DNA of 5,537 nt, taken from NCBI GenBank assembly GCA_019419485.1, contig DXZV01000122.1, positions 1 through 5,537 on the forward strand, written 5' to 3'. Positions 1-5,537 of the stretch are shown in pieces (the first letter of the stretch is position 1; the number at the start of each line of letters is the position of its first letter). A model generated the notes under the pieces. It made no database searches. It saw only the letters and a list, made by a program, of their open reading frames with translations, and was not told the DNA's origin. The position numbers and the translations under genes are program-made. This DNA comes from Collinsella sp. (GTDB lineage Bacteria; Actinomycetota; Coriobacteriia; Coriobacteriales; Coriobacteriaceae).

Positions 1-429
1 GTTGGTGACGAGCGCGGACAGCGACGAGCCCAGCACCTGGTACACGGCCTCGGCCTCGGCCTCAACCGTGCCGACGAGCTCCTGAGGCAGCGAGATGTCG
101 GCCTTGACCATGTGACGCGTGGCGCGGCAGATCTGGCGAACCTTATCGGTCATGCGCTGCAGGTTAAAGTCGACGTAGATAATCGTCTGCAGCAAACGGA
201 AGTCGGAGGCGACCGGCGACTGCGTAGCGATCAGGTTGTAGCACACGGCCTCCAAGTTGGCGCAGCGAGCATCAATCGAAAGCGTGCGCTTCTTGGTCTT
301 AGTGGCGAGCTTGCGGTCGTCGGTCACATAGGCCTTCACGGCGTCGTGAAGGGCAAGATCGACGGCCTCGTAGATGCTCAACATCTCGTGACGGGCCTCG
401 ATGAGCTGACGGGAAAACAGTTTGCGCAT
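1..429 (-). CDS. phoU: Phosphate transport system regulator PhoU, N-terminal 143 residues (C-terminus outside window)
   Basis: PhoU is a cytoplasmic helical-bundle protein that represses Pho signalling when phosphate is plentiful, by communicating with PstSCAB and the PhoR-type kinase. The visible part starts MRKLFSRQLIEAR and covers the first three-helix repeat. It includes the block SPVASDFRLLQTIIYVDF (residues 71-88), which lines up with the E. coli PhoU segment around QPTASDLRLV, followed by NLQRMTDKVRQICR (89-102). In most PhoU proteins this last block reads LERIGD, with Glu and Asp binding metal; here the Glu position is Gln91 while Asp95 is kept. The ATG at 429 has GGAG at 436-439, six bases upstream. 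The family is usually about 215-235 residues, so roughly a third is missing because of the window edge. It lies 92 nt after pstB, as the last visible gene of the pst operon. Confidence 0.93.
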   Translation of the reverse strand, partial: MRKLFSRQLIEARHEMLSIYEAVDLALHDAVKAYVTDDRKLATKTKKRTLSIDARCANLEAVCYNLIATQSPVASDFRLLQTIIYVDFNLQRMTDKVRQICRATRHMVKADISLPQELVGTVEAEAEAVYQVLGSSLSALVTN

Positions 430-521
430 GGTTCACTCCAATCAGTTGGGTGCGGTCATGCCGCCCGCACAGTGAATACGCACCGGACCAGGTCCGATCG
501 GCTTGGGACTAGTCGCACCGA
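430..521 (-). other. pstB-phoU spacer with three inverted repeats
   Basis: This is the only sizeable gap inside the operon. Three inverted repeats are visible. GATCGG/CCGATC pairs 496-501 with 518-523, and its outer arm overlaps the pstB stop. CGGAC/GTCCG pairs 484-488 with 492-496 around a 3-nt loop. GTGCGG/CCGCAC pairs 450-455 with 465-470 around a 9-nt loop. None is followed by a T-run in the minus-strand direction, so they do not look like intrinsic terminators. They could be mRNA processing or stability elements that set phoU expression apart from pstSCAB, but that is inference. I see no convincing promoter here. Confidence 0.45.
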
Positions 522-1325
522 TCAGCCAAAGCGGCCGGTGATATAGTCTTCCGTCCGCGAATCCACCGGGCTGGTGAAGATCGCGTCGGTTTGACCATAC
601 TCGATGAGCGTGGCGGGCTCACCGGCAACTTCCTGCAAGAAAAATGCGGTGTAGTCGCTAATGCGAGCGGCCTGCTGCATAGAATGCGTGACGATGATGA
701 TCGTCATCTCGGGCGCCAGCTCGGCCATCAGATCCTCGACCTTAGATACGGACGTGGGGTCGATGGCGGAGCAGGGCTCGTCCATCAGAAGGACATCGGG
801 CTGCACCGCAAGCACACGCGCGATGCACAGACGCTGCTGTTGACCGCCCGAGAGCGCCAAACCATCCTTGTTGAGCTGATTGGATACCTCTTTCCAGAGG
901 TTGGCGCGCTTGAGCGATTCTTCCACGATGTCATCGAGGTCGCTTTTGCTAGTCACGCCCTGCAGACGAGGGCCAAAAGCGACATTCTCGTAGATGGATT
1001 TGGGGAACGGGTTGGGCTGCTGAAAGATCATGCCCACGCGGCGGCGAAGGTCGACCGGGTCAACGCCCTCGGCATAGATATCGTTGCCGTCGAGCGTCAT
1101 GGCACCCTCGACACGAGTGCCCTCGATAAGGTCGTTCATACGGTTGATGCAGCGTAAAAACGTCGATTTGCCGCAGCCCGAAGGACCGATAAACGAGGTG
1201 ATGGCGTTTTTGGCGATGTTGAGGTCGAGCCCCGTCAGCGCATGAAAGTCACCGTACCAAAAGTTGAAATCCTTGGCCGTGATGGCCGCTTGCTCCGGCG
1301 TGGGAGCGGACTGATAGACGGACAT
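522..1325 (-). CDS. pstB: Phosphate ABC transporter ATP-binding protein PstB
   Basis: PstB is the cytoplasmic ATPase that powers phosphate import through PstC-PstA. The 267-residue length is typical. All ABC motifs are present in order: Walker A GPSGCGKST (residues 47-55), Q-loop FQQPNPFP (101-108), signature LSGGQQQR (158-165), Walker B VLLMDEP (178-184) with catalytic Glu183, D-loop region SAID (186-189) and the switch His214 in IVTHSMQQAARISD. The CINRMNDL segment after Walker A and the QQPNPFPKSIYEN block are characteristic of PstB rather than other ABC ATPases. The ATG at 1325 is preceded by AAGGAG (1330-1335) with a short 4-nt spacing. It starts 12 nt after the pstA stop, so it is very likely in the same transcript. 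Confidence 0.98.
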   Translation of the reverse strand: MSVYQSAPTPEQAAITAKDFNFWYGDFHALTGLDLNIAKNAITSFIGPSGCGKSTFLRCINRMNDLIEGTRVEGAMTLDGNDIYAEGVDPVDLRRRVGMIFQQPNPFPKSIYENVAFGPRLQGVTSKSDLDDIVEESLKRANLWKEVSNQLNKDGLALSGGQQQRLCIARVLAVQPDVLLMDEPCSAIDPTSVSKVEDLMAELAPEMTIIIVTHSMQQAARISDYTAFFLQEVAGEPATLIEYGQTDAIFTSPVDSRTEDYITGRFG

Positions 1326-1337
1326 GGGACTCCTTAA

Positions 1338-2243
1338 CTAGCGGCGCTTGCGCGACAGATAACGCGCAAACAGGTTGAAGGCCAGAATAATCGCCATCAG
1401 CAATAGCGCGGTGCCGTAGGCTGCGTTCATGTTGATGCCGTCATTGGCAAGCAGATAAAGGTGAACGGTCATGGGGCGACCGGAATCGAGCGGCGATATA
1501 GGCAGGTTGATGGCCTGACCCATGGTGTAGAGCACCACCGCAGTCTCGCCGATGGCGCGGCCGATGGCAAGGACGATGCCGGTGGCAATGCGGCCAAAGG
1601 CCGAAGGAAGCACGATCTTGGAGACGACCTGCCACTTGGTGGCGCCCAGGCCATATGCGCCCCAACGGATATAGCGCGGAACGGCGCGGATTGCCTCCTC
1701 GGTGGTGCGCATGACGATAGGCAGCATCAGAAGTGCCAGTGCCAGGGCGGCCGAAACCATCGAAAGACCCAGGCCCATGGCCTCAACAAACAAGGCGTAA
1801 CCAAAGAGGCCCATAACGATGGAAGGCACCGAGGCCAGAGCATCGGCAGCATAGCGGATGATGTCGACAATCTTGCCCTGCTTGGCGTATTCAGCCAGAT
1901 AGACCGCAGCCAAGACGGCAACCGGCGTGCAGATGAGCATGGCGAGTGCCGTCACGTAGATAGTCGAGACGATCGTGGGCCAAATGCCGCCCTCGGCGTT
2001 TACGCCCTGCGGCCAGCCGAAGATAAAGTCGAGCGAGATATGCGGAAGACCGTTGATGACCACGTAGGCGATGATGGCAAGCAACACCAGGGTGGTGATA
2101 TAGGCCGCGGCGCGAAACACGCCGAGCATAATCTTGTTGGACAGGTCCTTGTTGATGCGGCCCTTCTTGCCATGGGAAAGGGCACGCTTGATGAGCTCGC
2201 GCGACGATGTCGTATCGACCGTCGTGTCAACGGAATCGGACAT
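1338..2243 (-). CDS. pstA: Phosphate ABC transporter permease PstA
   Basis: PstA is one of the two inner-membrane permease subunits of the PstSCAB phosphate importer. The protein has 301 residues. A polar N-terminal extension of about 40 residues is followed by about six hydrophobic segments, near residues 46-66, 91-118, 132-154, 157-178, 217-240 and 275-296. The cytoplasmic EAA coupling loop, which docks on PstB, spans about 182-213: EEAIRAVPRYIRWGAYGLGA, then TKWQVVSKIVLP. The GRAIGETA motif (228-235) is typical of Pst permeases. The C-terminus is basic (LSRKRR). The start at 2243 lies 3 nt after the pstC stop. Its likely ribosome binding site, GAGG at 2253-2256, is inside the last codons of pstC, which implies co-translation with pstC. 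Assignment as PstA rather than PstC rests on gene order and on the WPQGVNAEGGIWPTI region after the first membrane segment. Confidence 0.96.
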   Translation of the reverse strand: MSDSVDTTVDTTSSRELIKRALSHGKKGRINKDLSNKIMLGVFRAAAYITTLVLLAIIAYVVINGLPHISLDFIFGWPQGVNAEGGIWPTIVSTIYVTALAMLICTPVAVLAAVYLAEYAKQGKIVDIIRYAADALASVPSIVMGLFGYALFVEAMGLGLSMVSAALALALLMLPIVMRTTEEAIRAVPRYIRWGAYGLGATKWQVVSKIVLPSAFGRIATGIVLAIGRAIGETAVVLYTMGQAINLPISPLDSGRPMTVHLYLLANDGINMNAAYGTALLLMAIILAFNLFARYLSRKRR

Positions 2244-2246
2244 AGC

Positions 2247-3179
2247 CTACCCCCTCTTCTTTGAAATCAGGCGAACGATACCCACCAGTGCAGCTGAGAT
2301 GATAAACAGGACCACGCCCATGCCAAACAGAGCCGAGCGATGCAGGCCCGAGGAATAGCTCATGTCGAGTGCGATCTGGCTCGTGAGCGTCGAGATGGGG
2401 CTCGAGATGCTATCTGGAATGACCGGGGCGTTGCCCACGACCATCAGCACGGCCATGGTCTCACCGATGGCACGCCCCATACCCAAGACAATTGCATCGA
2501 CAATGCCCAGCTTGGCTGCAGGCAGCACGACCTTGTAGATGGTCTGCCACTTGGTGGCACCCATGGCATAGGACGCCTCGCGAATGCCCATGGGGATGGA
2601 ATTGAGGGCATCGATCGTGAGCGTGGTAATGGTGGGAACGATCATGATGGCAAGCACAAACCACGCCGTCAGCGCGCCAAAGCCAAGACCGCCGGTCAGC
2701 TGCGCGATAAACGGGCGGATGATGACCATGCCAAAGAAACCGTAGATGATGGAGGGGATGCCCGCCAGCAGGTCGACGGCGGGGCTGATGAGCCTGCGCA
2801 CGCGCTTGCTGGCGATCTCGACCAGATATACAGCCGTGCCCACACCCAGGGGCACGCCCATGGCGAGCGCACCGACCGTCACCAGACCAGAGCCCGCCAG
2901 CAGCGACATGATGCCGTAGTGGCCCTCGGATGGCGCCCACGTAAAGCTAAAGAAGTCCGCCAGGCCGATGTCGGTAAAGACGGGCAGCGCCGAGTACGTG
3001 GTAAAGACAAAGATCAGGATGACGGTGACGACCGCCAAGAACGCGCAGGCAAAGAAGATCCACTGCAGCGCCTTCTCCTTGAGATAGGTGCTACGCGACA
3101 CCAACGCCAACTCACGCTTTTTGGGCGTCTGAGCCTCCTGCTCAATCTGGGGGGTTTCCTGTGCTTCCACGCTACTCAC
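2247..3179 (-). CDS. pstC: Phosphate ABC transporter permease PstC
   Basis: PstC is the second inner-membrane permease subunit and pairs with PstA to form the phosphate channel. The protein has 310 residues. A hydrophilic, Glu/Gln-rich cytoplasmic N-terminus of about 38 residues precedes hydrophobic segments near 40-62, 92-120, 134-157, 164-187, 223-249 and 282-303. Family landmarks are the LLAGIPSIIYGFFG block (137-150), the EAA loop REASYAMGATKWQTIYKVVLP (200-220; Glu201, Gly207) and GRAIGETMAV (235-244). The first start, GTG at 3179, overlaps the pstS end by 8 nt and has GGAAAGG (3183-3189) close upstream. A second GTG at 3170, codon 4, has a better-placed GGAG (3179-3182) at 8 nt and would begin 1 nt after the pstS stop. 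The two products differ by three residues, and I cannot choose firmly between them. Confidence 0.96.
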   Translation of the reverse strand: MSSVEAQETPQIEQEAQTPKKRELALVSRSTYLKEKALQWIFFACAFLAVVTVILIFVFTTYSALPVFTDIGLADFFSFTWAPSEGHYGIMSLLAGSGLVTVGALAMGVPLGVGTAVYLVEIASKRVRRLISPAVDLLAGIPSIIYGFFGMVIIRPFIAQLTGGLGFGALTAWFVLAIMIVPTITTLTIDALNSIPMGIREASYAMGATKWQTIYKVVLPAAKLGIVDAIVLGMGRAIGETMAVLMVVGNAPVIPDSISSPISTLTSQIALDMSYSSGLHRSALFGMGVVLFIISAALVGIVRLISKKRG

Positions 3180-4008
3180 TCCCCTTTCCGTCGTTGGTGA
3201 CGGGAATAAAGCCCGCCTCGCGAATCTGCTTGTCCATCTTCTCGGACGTCACATAGTCAATGTAGTCCTGCGCCTGATGCGAAGGCGTACCCTTCACAAA
3301 GAAGTAAAGGTCGCGCGAGATGGGATAGCCGCCACTTGCGACCGTCTTCTCGGATGCCTCGACATGGTTGACCGAAACGGCCTTAACCGAGGTCGTGGCG
3401 TTGAGGCTCTCGACAAAACCCAGCGAGATGTAGCCAATGGCGCCATGCGAGCGGGACACGACGTCGCGCACTTGGCCCGTACCCGAAAGAACGGCCGAGC
3501 GGCGATCGAACGGCATGCCGTCCATCACGATGGTACGGAAGGCCTCGCGCGTACCGGACGCCTCGTCGCGGTTGATAACCTGAATCTTCAGGTCCCCTCC
3601 GCCGACTTCCTTCCAGTTGGTGATCTTGCCGGCGTAAATATCGCGGAGCTGCTCGGTCGAGAGATTGTCGACCGGGTTGTCGTCGTTCACGATGACTGCG
3701 ATGCCGTCGTGCGCGATTACGATCGGGGTCAGGCCAAGGTCTTGTTCGTCGGCATTGAGGCCACGAGACGAGCTGGCGATGTCGGCCGTGCCGTTGCTGA
3801 CGGCCTCGATACCCGCAGAGGAGCCAAGGCCGGAGACGAGCACATCGGTGCCGGCCTCTTCCTTAAAGCCCTCGGCTGCGATCTCGGCAATGGGAAGGCA
3901 CGTGGTCGAGCCGGCCACGGTAATAGAAGATGTGGAAGATCCCGAGGAGCAAGCACACAGCGTGAGCGTAAGCACTGCAGCACTCAGGACCGATGCGATC
4001 TTTCTCAT
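3172..4008 (-). CDS. pstS: Phosphate-binding lipoprotein PstS
   Basis: PstS is the extracytoplasmic phosphate receptor that delivers phosphate to PstCA. The protein has 278 residues. It starts with a lipoprotein signal: basic MRK, a hydrophobic stretch ASVLSAAVLTLTL and a lipobox LCAC ending at Cys20, which is the likely lipidated residue, then a Ser/Thr-rich tether. Phosphate-binding motifs of the family follow: VAGSTTCLPI (31-40), SSSRGLNADEQ (79-89) and NRDEASGTREAF (146-157). YAGKITNWKEVGGGD (125-139) and HGAIGYISLGFV (188-199) are also typical of PstS. The start was set at 4008 because the signal peptide begins there; the open frame runs further upstream only as a shadow inside pgeF. The ATG forms an ATGA overlap with the pgeF stop, and no strong ribosome binding site is visible. 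Translation is therefore probably coupled to pgeF. Confidence 0.96.
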   Translation of the reverse strand: MRKIASVLSAAVLTLTLCACSSGSSTSSITVAGSTTCLPIAEIAAEGFKEEAGTDVLVSGLGSSAGIEAVSNGTADIASSSRGLNADEQDLGLTPIVIAHDGIAVIVNDDNPVDNLSTEQLRDIYAGKITNWKEVGGGDLKIQVINRDEASGTREAFRTIVMDGMPFDRRSAVLSGTGQVRDVVSRSHGAIGYISLGFVESLNATTSVKAVSVNHVEASEKTVASGGYPISRDLYFFVKGTPSHQAQDYIDYVTSEKMDKQIREAGFIPVTNDGKGSE

Positions 4009-4805
4009 AGCATCACGCCGATCGCAGCATGGCGCCCACAGGTGCCGCCCTCGTTGCGGTAGGAATAAAAGCGGTCGTTCTGACGAACGGTGGAAAGCTT
4101 GGTGTCCACAATGCTGCTCGCCTCGACGCCGGCGTCCATCAGCGCCTCGCGAATGGCGGCGGAAAGATCGAGCATACAAGAAGCAGAGGCATCGATGCAC
4201 GCGAACTCGGCGGCAAAGCGATCCATAAGTTCTTGGGACACCTCGTACTCGTCGCCCAGGATATGGGGCCCAATGTAGGCAGAGATGTCGTCCGGCTTGC
4301 AGCCAGCCGCCTCGCAGAGCGCTTGGCACGCCTTGGCGGAAATGCGCGCAATCGTGCCCTTCCAACCAGAGTGCACCACGGCAAAGCCGCCGGGAGCCAC
4401 CAGCACCACGGGAACGCAATCGGCAAAGCAGAGCATCACGGGTACCTCACGGGCCATGCAGACGATGGCATCGCAGCCCTCGGCAATCTGCTCGCGAATG
4501 TTCTCGAGATCATCAGCACCGTTCGAGGTCACCGTCACGACATGGTCACCGTGTACTTGATTGGGAACAAGCAGGTTGTGCTCGCACTCGGCGGCACCCA
4601 AGGCCTCGAGTGCGCGGCGACGATTTTCTTGAACGGCAAAGGGGTCATCGCCAACATGCGAGCCCAGATTGAGTGAGGAGTACGCATCTTCGGAAACACC
4701 GCCGGCGCGTTCGGTAAAAGCAAAGCGAACATCGTGCGTCGCGCCCTCTACCAACGTAACTCCATCATGGTCGACACGCGAAACGCTGTCCGCACGTGCT
4801 GCCAT
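4005..4805 (-). CDS. pgeF: PgeF/YfiH-YlmD family laccase-domain protein (peptidoglycan editing factor or purine nucleoside phosphorylase-like)
   Basis: This is a member of the multicopper-oxidase-like DUF152 family (YfiH, YlmD, human LACC1/FAMIN). Family members are reported to act as purine nucleoside phosphorylase or adenosine deaminase enzymes. E. coli YfiH (PgeF) is linked to removing wrongly built muropeptide precursors. The product has 266 residues, a normal length. Visible motifs are FTERAGGVS (30-38), SSLNLGSHVGDD (43-54), NQVHGD (82-87) with His85, CFADCVPV (126-133) with Cys130, and VVHSGWKG (143-150) with His145. His85, Cys130 and His145 match the family's zinc/copper site. IGPHI (178-182) and the C-terminal FYSYRNEGGTCGRHAAIG (246-263) also fit. 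The ATG at 4805 has a perfect AGGAGG seven bases upstream. The gene lies after ftsZ, as often seen, but the usual yggS and sepF neighbours are absent and pst genes follow instead. The substrate cannot be read from the sequence. Confidence 0.93.
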   Translation of the reverse strand: MAARADSVSRVDHDGVTLVEGATHDVRFAFTERAGGVSEDAYSSLNLGSHVGDDPFAVQENRRRALEALGAAECEHNLLVPNQVHGDHVVTVTSNGADDLENIREQIAEGCDAIVCMAREVPVMLCFADCVPVVLVAPGGFAVVHSGWKGTIARISAKACQALCEAAGCKPDDISAYIGPHILGDEYEVSQELMDRFAAEFACIDASASCMLDLSAAIREALMDAGVEASSIVDTKLSTVRQNDRFYSYRNEGGTCGRHAAIGVML

Positions 4806-4812
4806 ACTAAAG

Positions 4813-4818
4813 CCTCCT
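4813..4818 (-). promoter_or_regulatory. Strong ribosome binding site of pgeF
   Basis: The minus strand reads AGGAGG seven bases before the ATG at 4805, a perfect Shine-Dalgarno match. This decides the pgeF start, since the open frame itself continues upstream into ftsZ without a stop. If pstS is translated by coupling from pgeF, this site would also set PstS output. Confidence 0.85.
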
Positions 4819-4833
4819 AATAACACAAGTATC

Positions 4834-4869
4834 GCGGCGACGCCGCAGCAGTCCGTGCCACACGGCTGC
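4834..4869 (-). other. Two adjacent GC-rich hairpins in the pgeF-pst leader
   Basis: Between the presumed promoter and the pgeF ribosome binding site the minus strand can fold two hairpins in a row. The first (4848-4869) pairs GCAG plus CCGTG with CACGG plus CTGC, nine pairs with one bulged base and a 3-nt loop. The second (4834-4846) is the near-perfect palindrome GCGGCG-T-CGCCGC. Neither is followed by a T-run, so simple termination is unlikely. They may stabilise the 5' end or modulate access to the ribosome binding site. No known riboswitch class is recognised. Confidence 0.45.
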
Positions 4870-4883
4870 CATACTTCATTAAA

Positions 4884-4928
4884 AGGATACCCGCAGCGGT
4901 AGGGGCTAAACGTAAGGGGAACGTAAGG
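4884..4928 (-). promoter_or_regulatory. Probable promoter with Pho-box-like direct repeats upstream of pgeF-pstSCAB-phoU
   Basis: The minus strand carries CCTTACGTT twice, at 4920-4928 and 4909-4917. The copies are identical over nine bases and offset by 11 nt, one helical turn. Response regulators of the PhoB/PhoP type bind direct repeats with this period in E. coli, Bacillus and Streptomyces, although the motif sequence differs between groups. A possible -10, TATCCT, lies at 4884-4889. A 17-nt spacer would put the -35 hexamer at 4907-4912, inside the second repeat and without a good match to TTGACA. This is the arrangement expected when an activator replaces the -35. The repeats and spacing are seen directly; phosphate control and the regulator's identity are inferred from the downstream genes. 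Confidence 0.6.
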
Positions 4929-4965
4929 AGATTGGAGGCTTTCGTTTACAAAGGCAAAACACAAC

Positions 4966-4994
4966 AAAAAGGGTGCGCCCAATCGGACGCACCC
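4966..4994 (-). terminator. Rho-independent terminator after ftsZ
   Basis: In the minus-strand direction GGGTGCGTCC (4985-4994) pairs with GGGCGCACCC (4971-4980) around a 4-nt loop, giving ten pairs with one U-G wobble. Five T residues (4966-4970) follow, then a further T-rich stretch. It begins about 25 nt after the ftsZ stop. It should end ftsZ transcripts and so separate ftsZ from the pgeF-pst operon. Confidence 0.93.
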
Positions 4995-5019
4995 CATACA
5001 GGTCGCTGAGAAAAACGAA

Positions 5020-5537
5020 CTAGAAGCTGCCGCGCTTGAGGAAGTCAGGAAGCTCAAACTGGTCGTTGCCAAAGTTGGGGAGCTCGGTACCACCGACGTT
5101 GCGAGTCGGGGCAGCCTGAGCCGGGCTCGTGGCAGGAGCGGTGCGCTGCGGCTCGGTAGAAGCAGCGGCCTTGCTCTGGGACTGCTGTGCAGCGAAGAGC
5201 TCGTCCTGACGGTTGACGTTGGAGTCGGAGAAGCCCGTAGCGATGACGGTAATACGCACCTGATCGCCCAGGGACTCGTCGACAACGGTACCGAAGATGA
5301 TGTTGGCCTCGGGGTCGACGGCGTTGGCGACAACGTCGGCAGCGTCGCTGATCTCCTGAATACCCAGGTCCTTGGAACCGGCAATGGAAAGCAGGACGCG
5401 CGTAGCGCCATCGATGGAGCTCTCGAGCAGCGGGCTGGAAATAGCCTGCTGGGCAGCGTCGACGGCACGGGTGTCCCCAGAAGCGGTACCGATACCCATC
5501 ATGGCGGTACCGGCCTGCTTCATGATGGTCTTAACAT
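5020..5537 (-). CDS. ftsZ: Cell division protein FtsZ, C-terminal 171 residues (N-terminal part outside window)
   Basis: FtsZ is the tubulin-like GTPase that forms the cytokinetic ring. The nucleotide-binding domain with its GGGTGTG loop lies outside the window. The visible part begins in the late core, VKTIMKQAGTAMMGIGTASG, and runs through the C-terminal subdomain: ATRVLLSIAGSKDLGIQEI, then ANIIFGTVVDESLGDQVRIT, ending at VIATGF near residue 102 of the visible part. A disordered linker of about 55 residues rich in Gln, Ala, Ser and Pro follows. The chain ends in a conserved tail, FELPDFLKRGSF, the site where FtsA- or SepF-type anchors usually bind. An extra ELPNF lies just before it. The frame stays open to the window edge, so the Met at 5523 is internal and not the start. 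Confidence 0.97.
   Translation of the reverse strand, partial: VKTIMKQAGTAMMGIGTASGDTRAVDAAQQAISSPLLESSIDGATRVLLSIAGSKDLGIQEISDAADVVANAVDPEANIIFGTVVDESLGDQVRITVIATGFSDSNVNRQDELFAAQQSQSKAAASTEPQRTAPATSPAQAAPTRNVGGTELPNFGNDQFELPDFLKRGSF

Noticed and set aside
484..496. CGGACC-A-GGTCCG palindrome as a terminator between pstB and phoU
   Set aside because: There is no T-run after it in the direction of transcription, and the loop is very short.
112..1157. Plus-strand frames opposite phoU and pstB
   Set aside because: The minus-strand genes in the same place have full family motifs. The plus-strand products have low-complexity composition and no domain.
1461..3200. Long plus-strand open frames opposite pstA and pstC (for example 1461-2264 and 2340-3200)
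   Set aside because: They are mirror frames of well-supported genes in GC-rich DNA. Their products are rich in His, Asp, Arg and Gly, have no recognisable domains, and correspond to no gene family.
4009..4419. Upstream extension of the pstS frame inside pgeF
   Set aside because: The lipoprotein signal peptide begins at the ATG at 4008. The upstream part is an out-of-frame shadow of pgeF with no family similarity.
4820..4825. TGTTAT as a -10 element just before pgeF
   Set aside because: It would start transcription at or inside the ribosome binding site, leaving no usable leader.
4806..5468. Upstream extension of the pgeF frame through the intergenic region into ftsZ
   Set aside because: It crosses a strong terminator and overlaps ftsZ in another frame. 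The perfect AGGAGG before the ATG at 4805 and the normal family length fix the start there.
1..5537. A novel defence, mobile or otherwise undescribed system
   Set aside because: All supported genes belong to well-known families (FtsZ, PgeF, PstSCAB, PhoU). I found no repeat arrays, transposase, integrase, attachment sites or unexplained genes.

Overview
This 5.5 kb window looks like a chromosomal segment from a GC-rich bacterium. My best guess is an actinobacterium of the class Coriobacteriia (Collinsella-like). That rests on the FtsZ tail, the base composition and the general look of the proteins. It is an inference, not something the sequence proves. Every convincing gene lies on the minus strand, so biological order runs from high to low coordinates.

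Layout in order of transcription: (1) The 3' end of ftsZ (5020-5537, 5' part outside the window) is closed by a clear Rho-independent terminator (4966-4994). (2) A control region of about 160 nt (4806-4965) follows. It carries two exact 9-nt direct repeats spaced 11 nt apart, which resemble a Pho box, then a plausible -10 and a leader that can form two GC-rich hairpins. (3) A tightly packed gene run follows: pgeF (YfiH/YlmD laccase-domain family), pstS, pstC, pstA and pstB. Stop and start codons overlap or nearly touch at each junction: 4-nt overlap, 8-nt overlap, 3-nt gap, 12-nt gap. (4) After a 92-nt spacer rich in inverted repeats comes phoU, cut off by the window edge after 143 codons.

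The pst genes encode a complete high-affinity phosphate ABC importer: lipoprotein receptor PstS, permeases PstC and PstA, and ATPase PstB. PhoU is the usual negative regulator that links transporter state to Pho signalling. PgeF is a peptidoglycan-editing or purine-nucleoside-active enzyme commonly found near ftsZ. Here it is the first gene of the phosphate operon, and its stop codon overlaps the pstS start.

I see no mobile element, CRISPR array, tRNA, rRNA or unknown multi-gene system. The points most worth a second look are the 11-nt-period repeats before pgeF, the pgeF-pstS coupling with no good ribosome binding site for pstS, the hairpin leader, a duplicated ELPxF motif at the FtsZ tail, and a Glu-to-Gln change in the first metal motif of PhoU.
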